From CAG-238 sp934277695 (GTDB lineage Bacteria > Bacillota > Clostridia > Peptostreptococcales > Anaerovoracaceae): a stretch of DNA of 64,000 nt. The notes under the pieces were generated by a model. It did not search any database and was not told the origin of the DNA. It saw only the letters and a program-made list of their open reading frames with translations. The stretch covers positions 1 through 64,000 of the forward strand of contig CAKQVG010000005.1 of assembly GCA_934277695.1 (NCBI GenBank), given 5' to 3'. A program made the position numbers and the translations under genes. Positions 25,410 through 33,841 of the stretch are shown piece by piece; positions within the stretch are counted from its first letter, which is position 1; each line of letters starts with the position of its first letter.

Positions 25410-27473
25410 ATGCCAAGAAGTTTTCCATTGGAAAAGACCAGAAATATCGGTATAATGGCGCATATTGATGCGGGCAAAACCACTACTACGGAAAGAATTC
25501 TGTTCTACACAGGCAAAACTCATAAGTTAGGCGAAACTCACGAAGGTGCGGCTACGATGGACTGGATGGAACAGGAACAAGAGCGTGGTATCACTATAAC
25601 CTCTGCTGCTACTACAGCACAATGGAAGAATCACAGAATTAACATAATCGATACTCCGGGACACGTAGACTTTACTGTAGAAGTTGAAAGATCTCTTAGA
25701 GTTCTGGATGGCGCAGTAACAGTACTTTGCGCTAAGGGTGGTGTTGAACCTCAGTCAGAAACAGTTTGGAGACAAGCTGAGAAGTATGGCGTACCAAGAA
25801 TGATCTTTGTTAACAAGATGGATATTATGGGGGCAGATTTCTTTAGAGTTGTCCAGATGGTTAAAGACAGACTCAAGGCGAATGCCGTACCGGTCCAGCT
25901 GCCAATTGGTGCTGAAGATAGTTTCGTTGGAATTATCGATTTAGTAGAAATGAAAGCAGAGATTTATAAGGACGAATTAGGTAAGGAATTTGAAATCACG
26001 GATATCCCTGCCGAAATGTCCGAACTTGCTCAGGAATGGAAAGAAAAACTCGTTGAATCCGTTGCGGAGACTGACGAAGAACTGATGATGAAATTCCTGG
26101 ACGGGGAAGAATTGACTGTAAAAGAAATCAAAGAAGTAATCAGAAAAGAGACCATTGCGGGCCGCATGGTTCCTATGTTCTGCGGATCTGCTTACAGAAA
26201 TAAGGGCGTTCAGATGATGCTCGACGGAGTTGTTGATTATATGCCGTCCCCGCTGGACATCCCGCCAATCAAGGGTATTGACCCTAATACGGAAGAGGAA
26301 GTTGAAAGAGTTGCAGACGACAAAGGTCCGTTCTCGGCTCTCGCATTCAAAATCATGGCTGACCCATTCGTTGGAAAGCTTGCATTCTTCAGAGTATATT
26401 CAGGAACTTTACAGACAGGCTCCTATGTATACAACTCAACGAAGGGCAAGAAGGAAAGAATCGGTCGTATCCTGCAGATGCATGCAAACCACCGTCAGGA
26501 AATTGAAGAAGTTTACTCCGGTGATATCGCAGCTGCTGTAGGTCTTAAGACAACTACAACAGGGGATACGCTTTGTGATGAAAAGCACGAAGTAATCCTG
26601 GAATCCATGAACTTCCCGGATCCGGTAATTGAAATCGCTATCGAACCTAAGACAAAAGCAGGTCAGGAAAAGATGGGTATCGCACTTGCAAAACTTGCAG
26701 AAGAAGACCCTACTTTCAAGACTTATACCAACGCAGATACCGGACAGACTATCATCGCAGGTATGGGTGAACTTCACCTTGAAATTATCGTAGACAGACT
26801 TCTCAGAGAATTCAAGGTAGAAGCAAATGTCGGAAAACCACAGGTTTCCTACAAAGAAACACTTACAGCTACAGCGGATGTCGATCACAAGTATGCGAAG
26901 CAGTCCGGCGGCCGCGGTCAGTACGGTCATGTTAAGATCAAGGTATATCCTAGAGAAGCAGGTTCCGGCTTTGAATTCAAGAATTCCATCGTCGGCGGTG
27001 CGATTCCGAAGGAATACATTCCTAAAATCGAAGAAGGTATCGTAGAAGCAATGGAAAATGGTCCGATTGCAGGATACCAGGTAGTAGATGTAGGCGTTGA
27101 GCTTTACGACGGTTCCTACCATGAAGTCGACTCATCCGAAATGGCATTCAAGATTGCCGCTTCCATGGCATTCAGAGAAGCAGCCAAGAAGGCAAAACCG
27201 GTACTTCTTGAACCTATCATGAAGGTTGAAGTTACGGTTCCGGAAAACTACATGGGCGACGTAATCGGCGATATTTCTTCCAGAAGAGGAAGAATCGAAG
27301 GTTCCGACATCAACATGGGCGCTGCAGCAATCAGAGGATTCGTTCCGCTTTCGGAAATGTTCGGATATGCGACAGACCTCAGATCCAAGACGCAGGGCAG
27401 AGGTGTTTATGTTATGCAGATGGACCACTTCGAAAAGCTGCCTGACAGCCTGATTGAAAAAATCAATAAGTAA
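25410..27473 (+). CDS. fusA: Elongation factor G
   Basis: 687 residues. The GTPase domain has AHIDAGKTTTTERIL, DTPGHVDF and NKMD; domains II-V follow, with the domain IV/V region GGAIPKEYIPKIEEGI present. It catalyses translocation on the ribosome. GGGAGGATATAAGT precedes the ATG. Middle gene of the str operon. Confidence 0.98.
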   Translation: MPRSFPLEKTRNIGIMAHIDAGKTTTTERILFYTGKTHKLGETHEGAATMDWMEQEQERGITITSAATTAQWKNHRINIIDTPGHVDFTVEVERSLRVLDGAVTVLCAKGGVEPQSETVWRQAEKYGVPRMIFVNKMDIMGADFFRVVQMVKDRLKANAVPVQLPIGAEDSFVGIIDLVEMKAEIYKDELGKEFEITDIPAEMSELAQEWKEKLVESVAETDEELMMKFLDGEELTVKEIKEVIRKETIAGRMVPMFCGSAYRNKGVQMMLDGVVDYMPSPLDIPPIKGIDPNTEEEVERVADDKGPFSALAFKIMADPFVGKLAFFRVYSGTLQTGSYVYNSTKGKKERIGRILQMHANHRQEIEEVYSGDIAAAVGLKTTTTGDTLCDEKHEVILESMNFPDPVIEIAIEPKTKAGQEKMGIALAKLAEEDPTFKTYTNADTGQTIIAGMGELHLEIIVDRLLREFKVEANVGKPQVSYKETLTATADVDHKYAKQSGGRGQYGHVKIKVYPREAGSGFEFKNSIVGGAIPKEYIPKIEEGIVEAMENGPIAGYQVVDVGVELYDGSYHEVDSSEMAFKIAASMAFREAAKKAKPVLLEPIMKVEVTVPENYMGDVIGDISSRRGRIEGSDINMGAAAIRGFVPLSEMFGYATDLRSKTQGRGVYVMQMDHFEKLPDSLIEKINK

Positions 27474-27527
27474 TAACCAATAACCATTAAAATATTTAAT
27501 TAACCTTAATTTAGGAGGAAATTTAAA

Positions 27528-28721
27528 ATGGCAAAACAGAAATTCGAAAGAACAAAACCGCATATTAACATCGGTACAATCGGTCACGTAGACCACGGTA
27601 AGACAACCCTTACAGCAGCAATCACAAAGGTTCTCCACCAGAGATACGGTCTTGGTGAAAACGTAGAATTCGACCAGATCGACAAAGCTCCGGAAGAAAG
27701 AGAAAGAGGTATCACAATTTCTACAGCACACGTAGAATACGAAACACCGAACAGACACTACGCACACGTAGACTGCCCGGGCCACGCTGACTATGTAAAG
27801 AACATGATCACAGGTGCAGCACAGATGGACGGAGCAATCCTTGTAGTAGCAGCAACAGACGGACCGATGCCGCAGACAAGAGAACACATTCTTCTTTCCA
27901 GACAGGTAGGCGTACCATACATCATCGTATTCCTTAACAAGTGCGATATGGTAGACGACGAAGAGCTTCTTGACCTTGTAGAAATGGAAGTAAGAGAATT
28001 ACTTGATGACTATGAATTCCCTGGAGATGATACACCAATCATCAGAGGATCCGCACTTATGGCATTAGAAGATCCTGCAGGCCCATGGGGAGACAAGATT
28101 GTAGAACTGTTCGAAGCAGTAGACAGCTACATTCCTGAACCGGAAAGAGACAACGATAAGCCATTCCTGATGCCGGTAGAAGACGTATTCTCCATCACAG
28201 GACGTGGAACAGTAGCAACAGGAAGAGTAGAAAGAGGCGTACTTGAAGTAGGAAACGAAGTAGAAATCGTAGGACTTACGGAAGAGAAGAGAAAAGTAGT
28301 TGTAACCGGTGTAGAAATGTTCAGAAAGCTTCTTGACAGAGCAGAAACAGGCGACAACATCGGAGCACTTCTTAGAGGCGTACAGAGAAACGAAATCGAA
28401 AGAGGACAGGTACTGTGCCAGCCAGGTTCGATTCATCCGCACACACACTTCAAGGGACAGGTATACGTACTGAAGAAAGAAGAAGGCGGAAGACATACAC
28501 CGTTCTTCAACGGATACAGACCGCAGTTCTATTTCAGAACAACAGACGTAACAGGCGACCTTCAGCTTCCGGAAGGAACAGAAATGTGCATGCCTGGAGA
28601 TAACATCATCATGGAAGTAAAGCTGATCACACCAATCGCAATCGAAGAAGGACTTAGATTCGCTATTCGTGAAGGCGGAAGAACAGTAGGCTCCGGCGTA
28701 GTTACAGAGATTATCGAATAA
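27528..28721 (+). CDS. tuf: Elongation factor Tu, copy 2
   Basis: 397 residues, identical in protein sequence to copy 1 at 8564; the nucleotide sequence also appears identical, including the 3' untranslated part and terminator. This is the classic str-operon copy, 54 bases after fusA and expressed with it. Motifs as in copy 1. The upstream flank differs apart from the AGGAGGAAATTT ribosome site. Confidence 0.98.
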   Translation: MAKQKFERTKPHINIGTIGHVDHGKTTLTAAITKVLHQRYGLGENVEFDQIDKAPEERERGITISTAHVEYETPNRHYAHVDCPGHADYVKNMITGAAQMDGAILVVAATDGPMPQTREHILLSRQVGVPYIIVFLNKCDMVDDEELLDLVEMEVRELLDDYEFPGDDTPIIRGSALMALEDPAGPWGDKIVELFEAVDSYIPEPERDNDKPFLMPVEDVFSITGRGTVATGRVERGVLEVGNEVEIVGLTEEKRKVVVTGVEMFRKLLDRAETGDNIGALLRGVQRNEIERGQVLCQPGSIHPHTHFKGQVYVLKKEEGGRHTPFFNGYRPQFYFRTTDVTGDLQLPEGTEMCMPGDNIIMEVKLITPIAIEEGLRFAIREGGRTVGSGVVTEIIE

Positions 28722-28761
28722 GAATCTCTGCGTCATTAAACGCATATAAGCTAAATTGAGG

Positions 28762-28785
28762 GCGGCTCCGCGAGGGGCCGCTTTT
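28762..28785 (+). terminator. Terminator of tuf copy 2
   Basis: Same GCGGCTCC-GCGA-GGGGCCGC hairpin as after copy 1, but with only four T before the sequences diverge. It ends the str operon. Confidence 0.85.
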
Positions 28786-28792
28786 ATAGTGT

Positions 28793-28821
28793 TTGACATT
28801 CTATAAATAGGGTGTTAAAAT
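28793..28821 (+). promoter_or_regulatory. Promoter of the ecfA1-ecfA2-ecfT operon
   Basis: TTGACA (28793-28798), 17-base spacer, TAAAAT (28816-28821), 51 bases ahead of the ecfA1 start and directly after the tuf terminator. Confidence 0.85.
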
Positions 28822-28871
28822 GAAATGGTCTATGAATATATGAATAAAAATTACAGTAAAGAGGGACTTTG

Positions 28872-29714
28872 ATGACGGAGAATATAATTAAGGTCGAAAA
28901 TTTAATATTTGAATACGCCAAAACCGGCGAGGAAGAAAACATAACCGTTCGAGCAATCGACGATGTGAGCTTTGAAATCGAAAAGGGCAGTTTTACGGCG
29001 ATTATCGGAAAAAACGGATCAGGAAAATCGACACTTGCGAAGAACCTGAACGGGCTTTTAATTCCATCATCGGGCGCGGTGTACGTTGCAGGATATGATA
29101 CAAAAGATGACAAACACATCTGGGATGTGCGGCAAACCGCGGGAATGGTATTTCAGAATCCCGATAATCAGCTGGTATCAGCCATCGTGGAAGATGATGT
29201 GGCGTTCGGACCGGAGAACCTGGGAGTGCCGCCGGAAGAAATCCGGGAAAGAGTTGACAAGGCACTTGAAGATGTCAACATGGGAGCATTCAAGAAAAAG
29301 GCACCGCATCTTCTCTCGGGCGGCCAAAAACAACGAATCGCAATTGCAGGCGTTGTTGCAATGAAACCGCAGTGTATTATTTTCGATGAGCCTACGGCCA
29401 TGCTTGACCCAAAAGGACGCAAGGAAATAATGGCGATTATTGATGAACTGCATGCAGAGGGGATCACCGTGGTGCTTATCACGCATTTTATGGAAGAGAC
29501 AGTGAATGCAGACCGACTGATTATTATGAACGAGGGACGTGTGCTGCTGGACGGAGCACCGGCGGAAGTATTCAAACAGCGGGATCTTATCCGCTCCGTG
29601 AACCTTGATGTGCCTTTGATGGCAGAACTTTCGTTTAAACTTCGGGAACTTGGAGTGAAAGTGCCCGACAATATTATTACAGAAGAAAAGATGGTTGAAT
29701 TTATATGTCAATAA
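28872..29714 (+). CDS. ecfA1: ECF transporter ATPase EcfA1
   Basis: 280 residues. One of two ABC ATPases that energise ECF vitamin/metal uptake. Walker A GKNGSGKSTLAKNL, signature LLSGGQKQRIAIA and Walker B IIFDEPTAMLDP are intact. ATG 28872 is preferred to the overlapping TTG at 28869; AAAGAGGGA lies upstream. It overlaps ecfA2 by 10 bases, so translation is coupled. In many Firmicutes this module follows rplQ; here it follows the str operon. Confidence 0.95.
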   Translation: MTENIIKVENLIFEYAKTGEEENITVRAIDDVSFEIEKGSFTAIIGKNGSGKSTLAKNLNGLLIPSSGAVYVAGYDTKDDKHIWDVRQTAGMVFQNPDNQLVSAIVEDDVAFGPENLGVPPEEIRERVDKALEDVNMGAFKKKAPHLLSGGQKQRIAIAGVVAMKPQCIIFDEPTAMLDPKGRKEIMAIIDELHAEGITVVLITHFMEETVNADRLIIMNEGRVLLDGAPAEVFKQRDLIRSVNLDVPLMAELSFKLRELGVKVPDNIITEEKMVEFICQ

Positions 29715-30562
29715 AAGTAGAACATTTAACACATATATATGATAAAGGAATGCCGAGCGAGTCGGTGGCTCTTGATGATGTCAGCTTCACCGCAGAAGAC
29801 GGGCAGTTTATCGGAATTATCGGGCATACCGGGTCGGGAAAATCCACCCTTCTGCAGCATCTGAACGGATTGCTGAAACCGGATGAAGGAACGGTAACGG
29901 TTGGAAATGTCGATATTACGCAGCCGGGAATTTCCATGGTGGAAATCAGAAAACGCATTGGTTTGGTTTTCCAATATCCGGAGTATCAACTTTTTGAGGA
30001 AACGGTTGCAAAGGATGCGGCGTTCGGACCAAAAAACTTGGGATTGTCCGAAACAGAAATCGAAGAGCGTGTGAAAGAAGCAATTGAGCTTGTGGGGCTT
30101 GATTACGAAACGGTTAAGGATCGTTCCCCATTTGAATTGTCCGGAGGACAGAAACGAAGGGTAGCAATCGCAGGTGTGGTTGCGATGAGGCCGGAAGTTC
30201 TGATTTTGGACGAGCCTACGGCAGGACTTGATCCGAAGGCACATAAGGACGTACTCAATATGGTCGAAGAAGTTCACAAGCGCACCGGAAACATCACGAT
30301 TTTTGTTTCCCATAATATGGCGGATATTGCAAGGCTTTCGGACAAGATTTTGGTTATTCACAGCGGAAAACTTGTAACGGAAGGAAGCCCTAAGGAGGTT
30401 TTTTCGCAAAAGGAAACACTTCGGAGTGTGGGACTTGACCTGCCGCCGGTGACAGAATTCACGGAAGGACTCCGCGAGAGGGGAATCAATCTTTCGGAAA
30501 CGATTTTGGACGTTGACGAAGCTGCAGCGCAGATTGCAGAATATTTAAAGAACAAAGAATAA
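29705..30562 (+). CDS. ecfA2: ECF transporter ATPase EcfA2
   Basis: 285 residues, the partner of EcfA1. GHTGSGKSTLLQHLNG, LSGGQKRRVAIAG and LILDEPTAGLDP are present, and the C-terminal extension (TEFTEGLRERGINL) is typical of this subunit. Its start overlaps the ecfA1 stop. It forms a heterodimer with EcfA1 on EcfT. Confidence 0.95.
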   Translation: MSIKVEHLTHIYDKGMPSESVALDDVSFTAEDGQFIGIIGHTGSGKSTLLQHLNGLLKPDEGTVTVGNVDITQPGISMVEIRKRIGLVFQYPEYQLFEETVAKDAAFGPKNLGLSETEIEERVKEAIELVGLDYETVKDRSPFELSGGQKRRVAIAGVVAMRPEVLILDEPTAGLDPKAHKDVLNMVEEVHKRTGNITIFVSHNMADIARLSDKILVIHSGKLVTEGSPKEVFSQKETLRSVGLDLPPVTEFTEGLRERGINLSETILDVDEAAAQIAEYLKNKE

Positions 30563-30599
30563 ATCGGAAGGACGCCTTTGAAGAAAGGGCTTTGAAAAT

Positions 30600-31400
30600 A
30601 TGATTAGAGACATTACACTGGGTCAATACTACCCGGGAGAATCTTGGGTGCACAAGCTTGACCCGAGAGTAAAAATAATAGCAACCTTGCTGTTCATAAT
30701 TGAGCTTTTTATCGTAAATGATTTTATCGGTTTTGCAATTTCTGCAGTTGTTCTTGCAGTGCTTATTGCGGTGTCCAGGGTGCCGCTGGGCTTTATCCTC
30801 AGGGGTCTCAAGCCGATACTGATTATTTTGCTTTTCACCTTTGCGCTTAATATCTTCATGATAAGCGGAGAGGTCATCTGGAGCTGGTGGATTCTCAAAA
30901 TTACCAAAGAAGGAATCCGGACGGCTGTGTTTATGGCAATCAGACTGATCCTGCTGATTATCGGATCTTCCATGCTTACGCTTTGCACAAGGCCGCTGAG
31001 CCTGACGGACGGAATCGAAAGGCTGCTTTCCCCGTTCAAGGCAATCGGACTTCCGGCACACGAAATCGCCATGATGATGACGATAGCACTCAGATTCATA
31101 CCGACGCTGCTGGAAGAAACCGATAAGATAATGAAAGCACAGCAGGCGAGGGGCGCAGACTTTGAAAGCGGAAGTCTCCTTCAGAGAGTAAAGAGCCTGA
31201 TTCCGATTCTGGTGCCGCTTTTTGTGAGTGCATTCCGAATCGCCAACGATTTGGCAATGGCAATGGAAGCGAGATGTTACAGAGGCGGAAAGCATAGGAC
31301 GAGAATGCATGAAATGAAATATGCGGGCAGAGACTATGCCGCGTTTGCGCTTCAGGTTTTGTTCTTAGCGGTAATTATTGTTTGCAACAGATTTTTTTAA
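30600..31400 (+). CDS. ecfT: ECF transporter transmembrane protein EcfT
   Basis: 266 residues with about five membrane helices. Two coupling-helix Ala-Arg-Gly-type motifs (QARGADF and EARCYRGG) touch the ATPases. It holds the ATPases and the exchangeable substrate-binding S component. No S-component gene lies in this window, so this is the shared energizing module. 37 bases after ecfA2. Confidence 0.95.
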   Translation: MIRDITLGQYYPGESWVHKLDPRVKIIATLLFIIELFIVNDFIGFAISAVVLAVLIAVSRVPLGFILRGLKPILIILLFTFALNIFMISGEVIWSWWILKITKEGIRTAVFMAIRLILLIIGSSMLTLCTRPLSLTDGIERLLSPFKAIGLPAHEIAMMMTIALRFIPTLLEETDKIMKAQQARGADFESGSLLQRVKSLIPILVPLFVSAFRIANDLAMAMEARCYRGGKHRTRMHEMKYAGRDYAAFALQVLFLAVIIVCNRFF

Positions 31401-31415
31401 AGGATAGATAGACGT

Positions 31416-32063
31416 ATGAGGCAGAGAAATATCAAGAATCTCAGTGAAAGAATCGAACAAAATTCAAGACTGCTTATAGAAAAGCCCGGTGACTGCAAAG
31501 GTCGCTGGGCTGAAATATTCGGAAACGGAAACCCGATTTATCTTGAAATCGGCTGCGGGAAGGGAAAATTCATTACGAAACACGCATTTGCCGAACCCGA
31601 CTGTAACTTTATTGCATGTGAGGGACAGATGTCAGTCGTCCTTCGCGCACTGGAGAAAGCGGAGGCATCGGGAATCGAGAATCTCAGGGTGTTTATTGAT
31701 TTTGTGAATGATCTCGAGGACTATTTTGAGGCAGGAGAACTTTCGGGTATTTATTTGAATTTCAGCGATCCGTGGCCGAAGGCGCGTCATGCCAAGAGAA
31801 GGCTTACCTACCGCGGCAGACTTCAAAATTACAAAAAAGTATTGAAGCCGGACGGTTTTATCGAATTCAAGACCGACAACGAAGGGCTTTTTGCTTTTAC
31901 GCTCGAAGAGATTGAAGCATGCGGGTACGAAATGATTGAGATGAGCCGGGATCTTCACGGCGCGGTGCAGGGAGCGCACGGCGAAAAATCCCGAAGATTT
32001 ATGACAGAGTACGAAGAAAAGTTTTCAGGACAGGGAAAGAACATTAATTTTGTGAGGTTTTAA
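31416..32063 (+). CDS. trmB: tRNA (guanine-N7)-methyltransferase
   Basis: 215 residues. It makes m7G46 in tRNA variable loops using SAM. Motif I YLEIGCGKGKFI, the NFSDPWPKARHAKRRL motif and the C-terminal TEYEEKF segment are diagnostic. It begins 15 bases after ecfT and is followed 23 bases later by the HAD gene, so all appear to be one transcript. Confidence 0.95.
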   Translation: MRQRNIKNLSERIEQNSRLLIEKPGDCKGRWAEIFGNGNPIYLEIGCGKGKFITKHAFAEPDCNFIACEGQMSVVLRALEKAEASGIENLRVFIDFVNDLEDYFEAGELSGIYLNFSDPWPKARHAKRRLTYRGRLQNYKKVLKPDGFIEFKTDNEGLFAFTLEEIEACGYEMIEMSRDLHGAVQGAHGEKSRRFMTEYEEKFSGQGKNINFVRF

Positions 32064-32086
32064 CGGCGGAAAAGTCGAGGACACAT

Positions 32087-32803
32087 ATGAGAAAGATTAG
32101 CGGAATTTTATTTGATTATGACGGCACGCTGGTGGACAGTGCGCGAAAAAACATGCAGGTCTGCATAGAGGTCTTGAAACATTTTGATCCGCAGATTGAA
32201 GAACATCTGCCGGATGCCCTTATGTCCTACGACAAATATCAGAAGGCCAACCATGAGACCCAAAACTGGAAAGAGCTTTATGTGAAGGCGTATGGAGTTG
32301 ACCCGGCACATCTTGCGGAAGCGGCCGAACTTTGGGGACCGGAACAGGAAAAGAATAAACGAGTGCCGGAAATGTTCGAGGGGATGACCGAGCTGATTCG
32401 AGACCTCAAGCCAATACCGCTTGGGATTTGCTCGCAGAATAACAGCGTGCAGATTGAAAACACGCTTAAACATTACGGAGTTAGAGACTGCTTTGATGGT
32501 ATCATAGGAACGCTTGAAGTTCCAATCACAAAGCAAAAGCCGGACGCGGAGGGATTCCTCCGCTGCCTTGAAAAAATGGGCGCGAAAGAGCAGGACGGCG
32601 TTTATATTTACATAGGAGACCACAGTGATGATGTGACATTCGGAAAGAATGCGGCTGCAGTACTCGGATGCGAGGTTGTATGTGTTGCAATCGATCATGC
32701 AGGTCTTAACGCAGAAAGATATAAAAAGTGGGAGATTCGGCCTGATTATTATGCTGAAAACACGGCACAGCTAAAGGAAATCCTACAAGCTTTAATGCGA
32801 TGA
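32087..32803 (+). CDS. HAD-superfamily phosphatase (phosphoglycolate-phosphatase-like)
   Basis: 238 residues. Motif I FDYDGTLVDSARK carries the nucleophile Asp, ICSQNNSVQIE is motif II, KQKPDAEGF the Lys motif and YIGDHSDDVTFGKNA motif IV. The helical cap between motifs I and II is of the Gph/PGMB type. Substrate unknown; a phosphoglycolate or nucleotide clean-up role is inference. Last gene before a terminator. Confidence 0.85.
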   Translation: MRKISGILFDYDGTLVDSARKNMQVCIEVLKHFDPQIEEHLPDALMSYDKYQKANHETQNWKELYVKAYGVDPAHLAEAAELWGPEQEKNKRVPEMFEGMTELIRDLKPIPLGICSQNNSVQIENTLKHYGVRDCFDGIIGTLEVPITKQKPDAEGFLRCLEKMGAKEQDGVYIYIGDHSDDVTFGKNAAAVLGCEVVCVAIDHAGLNAERYKKWEIRPDYYAENTAQLKEILQALMR

Positions 32804-32814
32804 AAACGAAAGCA

Positions 32815-32863
32815 GGCAGCGACGCGTTCAGAAAAACTGAATGCATTGCTGCCCGATTTTTTT
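32815..32863 (+). terminator. Terminator after the HAD gene
   Basis: Stem GGCAGC/GCTGCC extended by inner GCgTTCAG/CTGAAtGC pairs around AAAAA, then CG and an A-T-run with seven T. Ends the ecf-trmB-HAD transcript. Confidence 0.85.
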
Positions 32864-32868
32864 GAATA

Positions 32869-32942
32869 TGGAGCGGACAACGGGAATCGAACCCGCCTCC
32901 TCAGCTTGGGAAGCTGATATTCTACCAATGAACTATGTCCGC
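32869..32942 (-). tRNA. tRNA-Gly (anticodon CCC)
   Basis: On the minus strand: acceptor GCGGACA/TGTCCGC, discriminator T, CCA encoded at 32871-32869. Anticodon stem TCAGC/GCTGA closes loop TTCCCAA, giving anticodon CCC. T arm has GTTCGAATCC. It lies alone between a HAD terminator and a SpoIIQ-like gene. Confidence 0.95.
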
Positions 32943-32953
32943 ACATCAAAATA

Positions 32954-32982
32954 ATTATACATCCGTGCGGACAAAAATTCAA
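32954..32982 (-). promoter_or_regulatory. Promoter of tRNA-Gly
   Basis: Minus strand: TTGAAT (32982-32977), 17-base spacer, TATAAT (32959-32954), 11 bases ahead of the tRNA. Confidence 0.7.
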
Positions 32983-33011
32983 TTACTAAATTAGTGCGTA
33001 TGAAATTTTGG

Positions 33012-33719
33012 CTAAAAGTTAATATACTCCTGAGGGTCTACATAGACACCGCCCTTCAGCATTTCAAGATGAAGATGGGCCGGCTCCAAGGACTCGAACA
33101 GTCCGGTGGAACCGACACCGCCGATTATCTGCCCTTCTTTTACATTATCACCGACTTCAACCATTTCGTTTGTGGACAGATTTGAATAAACACTTACCAA
33201 ACCGCTGCCATCCGAATGTGTGATTTCAATAGACTTGCCGTAGCGGTCATCCGTATAGACGGAAGTTACACAGCCTGCGGCCATTGCAATCACCTGTGTG
33301 TCCTCAGGGGCTTCGATATCAACACCACAGTGGGTCATGTATTGATCCAGGGTGACAGAATAAATCAGATGATCCATGGAATATTCGTTGGTCAGAAAAG
33401 CAGAGTCCGATTTTACCGGATTCACAAATGTTGAACTTTCGCCGGAACTGCCGGATTTGGTTTCGCCGCTTTCCACAATCGGGACGCGTGTGGAAGCAAC
33501 ATTCGTATCCTCGGAATTTTTTTCGTTTTGCACTGCAGCATTTTTTCCGGCCTCCTCGGTATGAACCTTTTCGGAAACGGGAAGATTAGTATTGCTGCCG
33601 TTAATCTTGTCTATATTTGATTTTATCGTAAAAATCGAAGTAAGGGCGATGACACAGAAAGCCAAAATCAATGCAACTTGAACCTTGTCTTTTTCTCTTT
33701 TCTTTTGTGCTTGACGCAT
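33012..33719 (-). CDS. spoIIQ: M23/LytM-family membrane protein, candidate SpoIIQ
   Basis: 235 residues. ATG at 33719 is chosen because GGAGGTGAAATT lies just before it. A basic tail and one membrane helix (residues about 13-32), a Ser/Thr-rich linker and an M23 domain follow. The Zn sites HCGVD and HLHLE are kept. SpoIIQ of sporulating Clostridia has this size and layout and keeps Zn ligands, unlike the degenerate Bacillus form. In the known model it pairs with SpoIIIAH to link the forespore and mother cell. A sigma-F-like motif lies upstream. An ordinary cell-wall endopeptidase is the alternative. Confidence 0.72.
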   Translation of the reverse strand: MRQAQKKREKDKVQVALILAFCVIALTSIFTIKSNIDKINGSNTNLPVSEKVHTEEAGKNAAVQNEKNSEDTNVASTRVPIVESGETKSGSSGESSTFVNPVKSDSAFLTNEYSMDHLIYSVTLDQYMTHCGVDIEAPEDTQVIAMAAGCVTSVYTDDRYGKSIEITHSDGSGLVSVYSNLSTNEMVEVGDNVKEGQIIGGVGSTGLFESLEPAHLHLEMLKGGVYVDPQEYINF

Positions 33720-33741
33720 AATTTCACCTCCATATATAGAT

Positions 33742-33770
33742 ATTGTTTGCAAAAAAAGCGATTTTCATAC
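33742..33770 (-). promoter_or_regulatory. Possible sigma-F-type promoter of the SpoIIQ-like gene
   Basis: On the minus strand GTATG (33770-33766), 15 bases, then GCAAACAAT (33750-33742) resembles GYATA-N-GGnnAnAnT of sigma-F/G, with two mismatches. It is weak but consistent with spoIIQ identity. Confidence 0.35.
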
Positions 33771-33780
33771 AAAAGGCTTC

Positions 33781-33809
33781 TTGTAATAATTGCAAAATCA
33801 TATTATACT
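33781..33809 (+). promoter_or_regulatory. Promoter of the aminotransferase gene
   Basis: TTGTAA (33781-33786), 17-base spacer, TATACT (33804-33809). It lies back to back with the SpoIIQ-like gene. Confidence 0.7.
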
Positions 33810-33841
33810 TAAGTATTATTATTTAAAAAAGGAGGAGAGCC

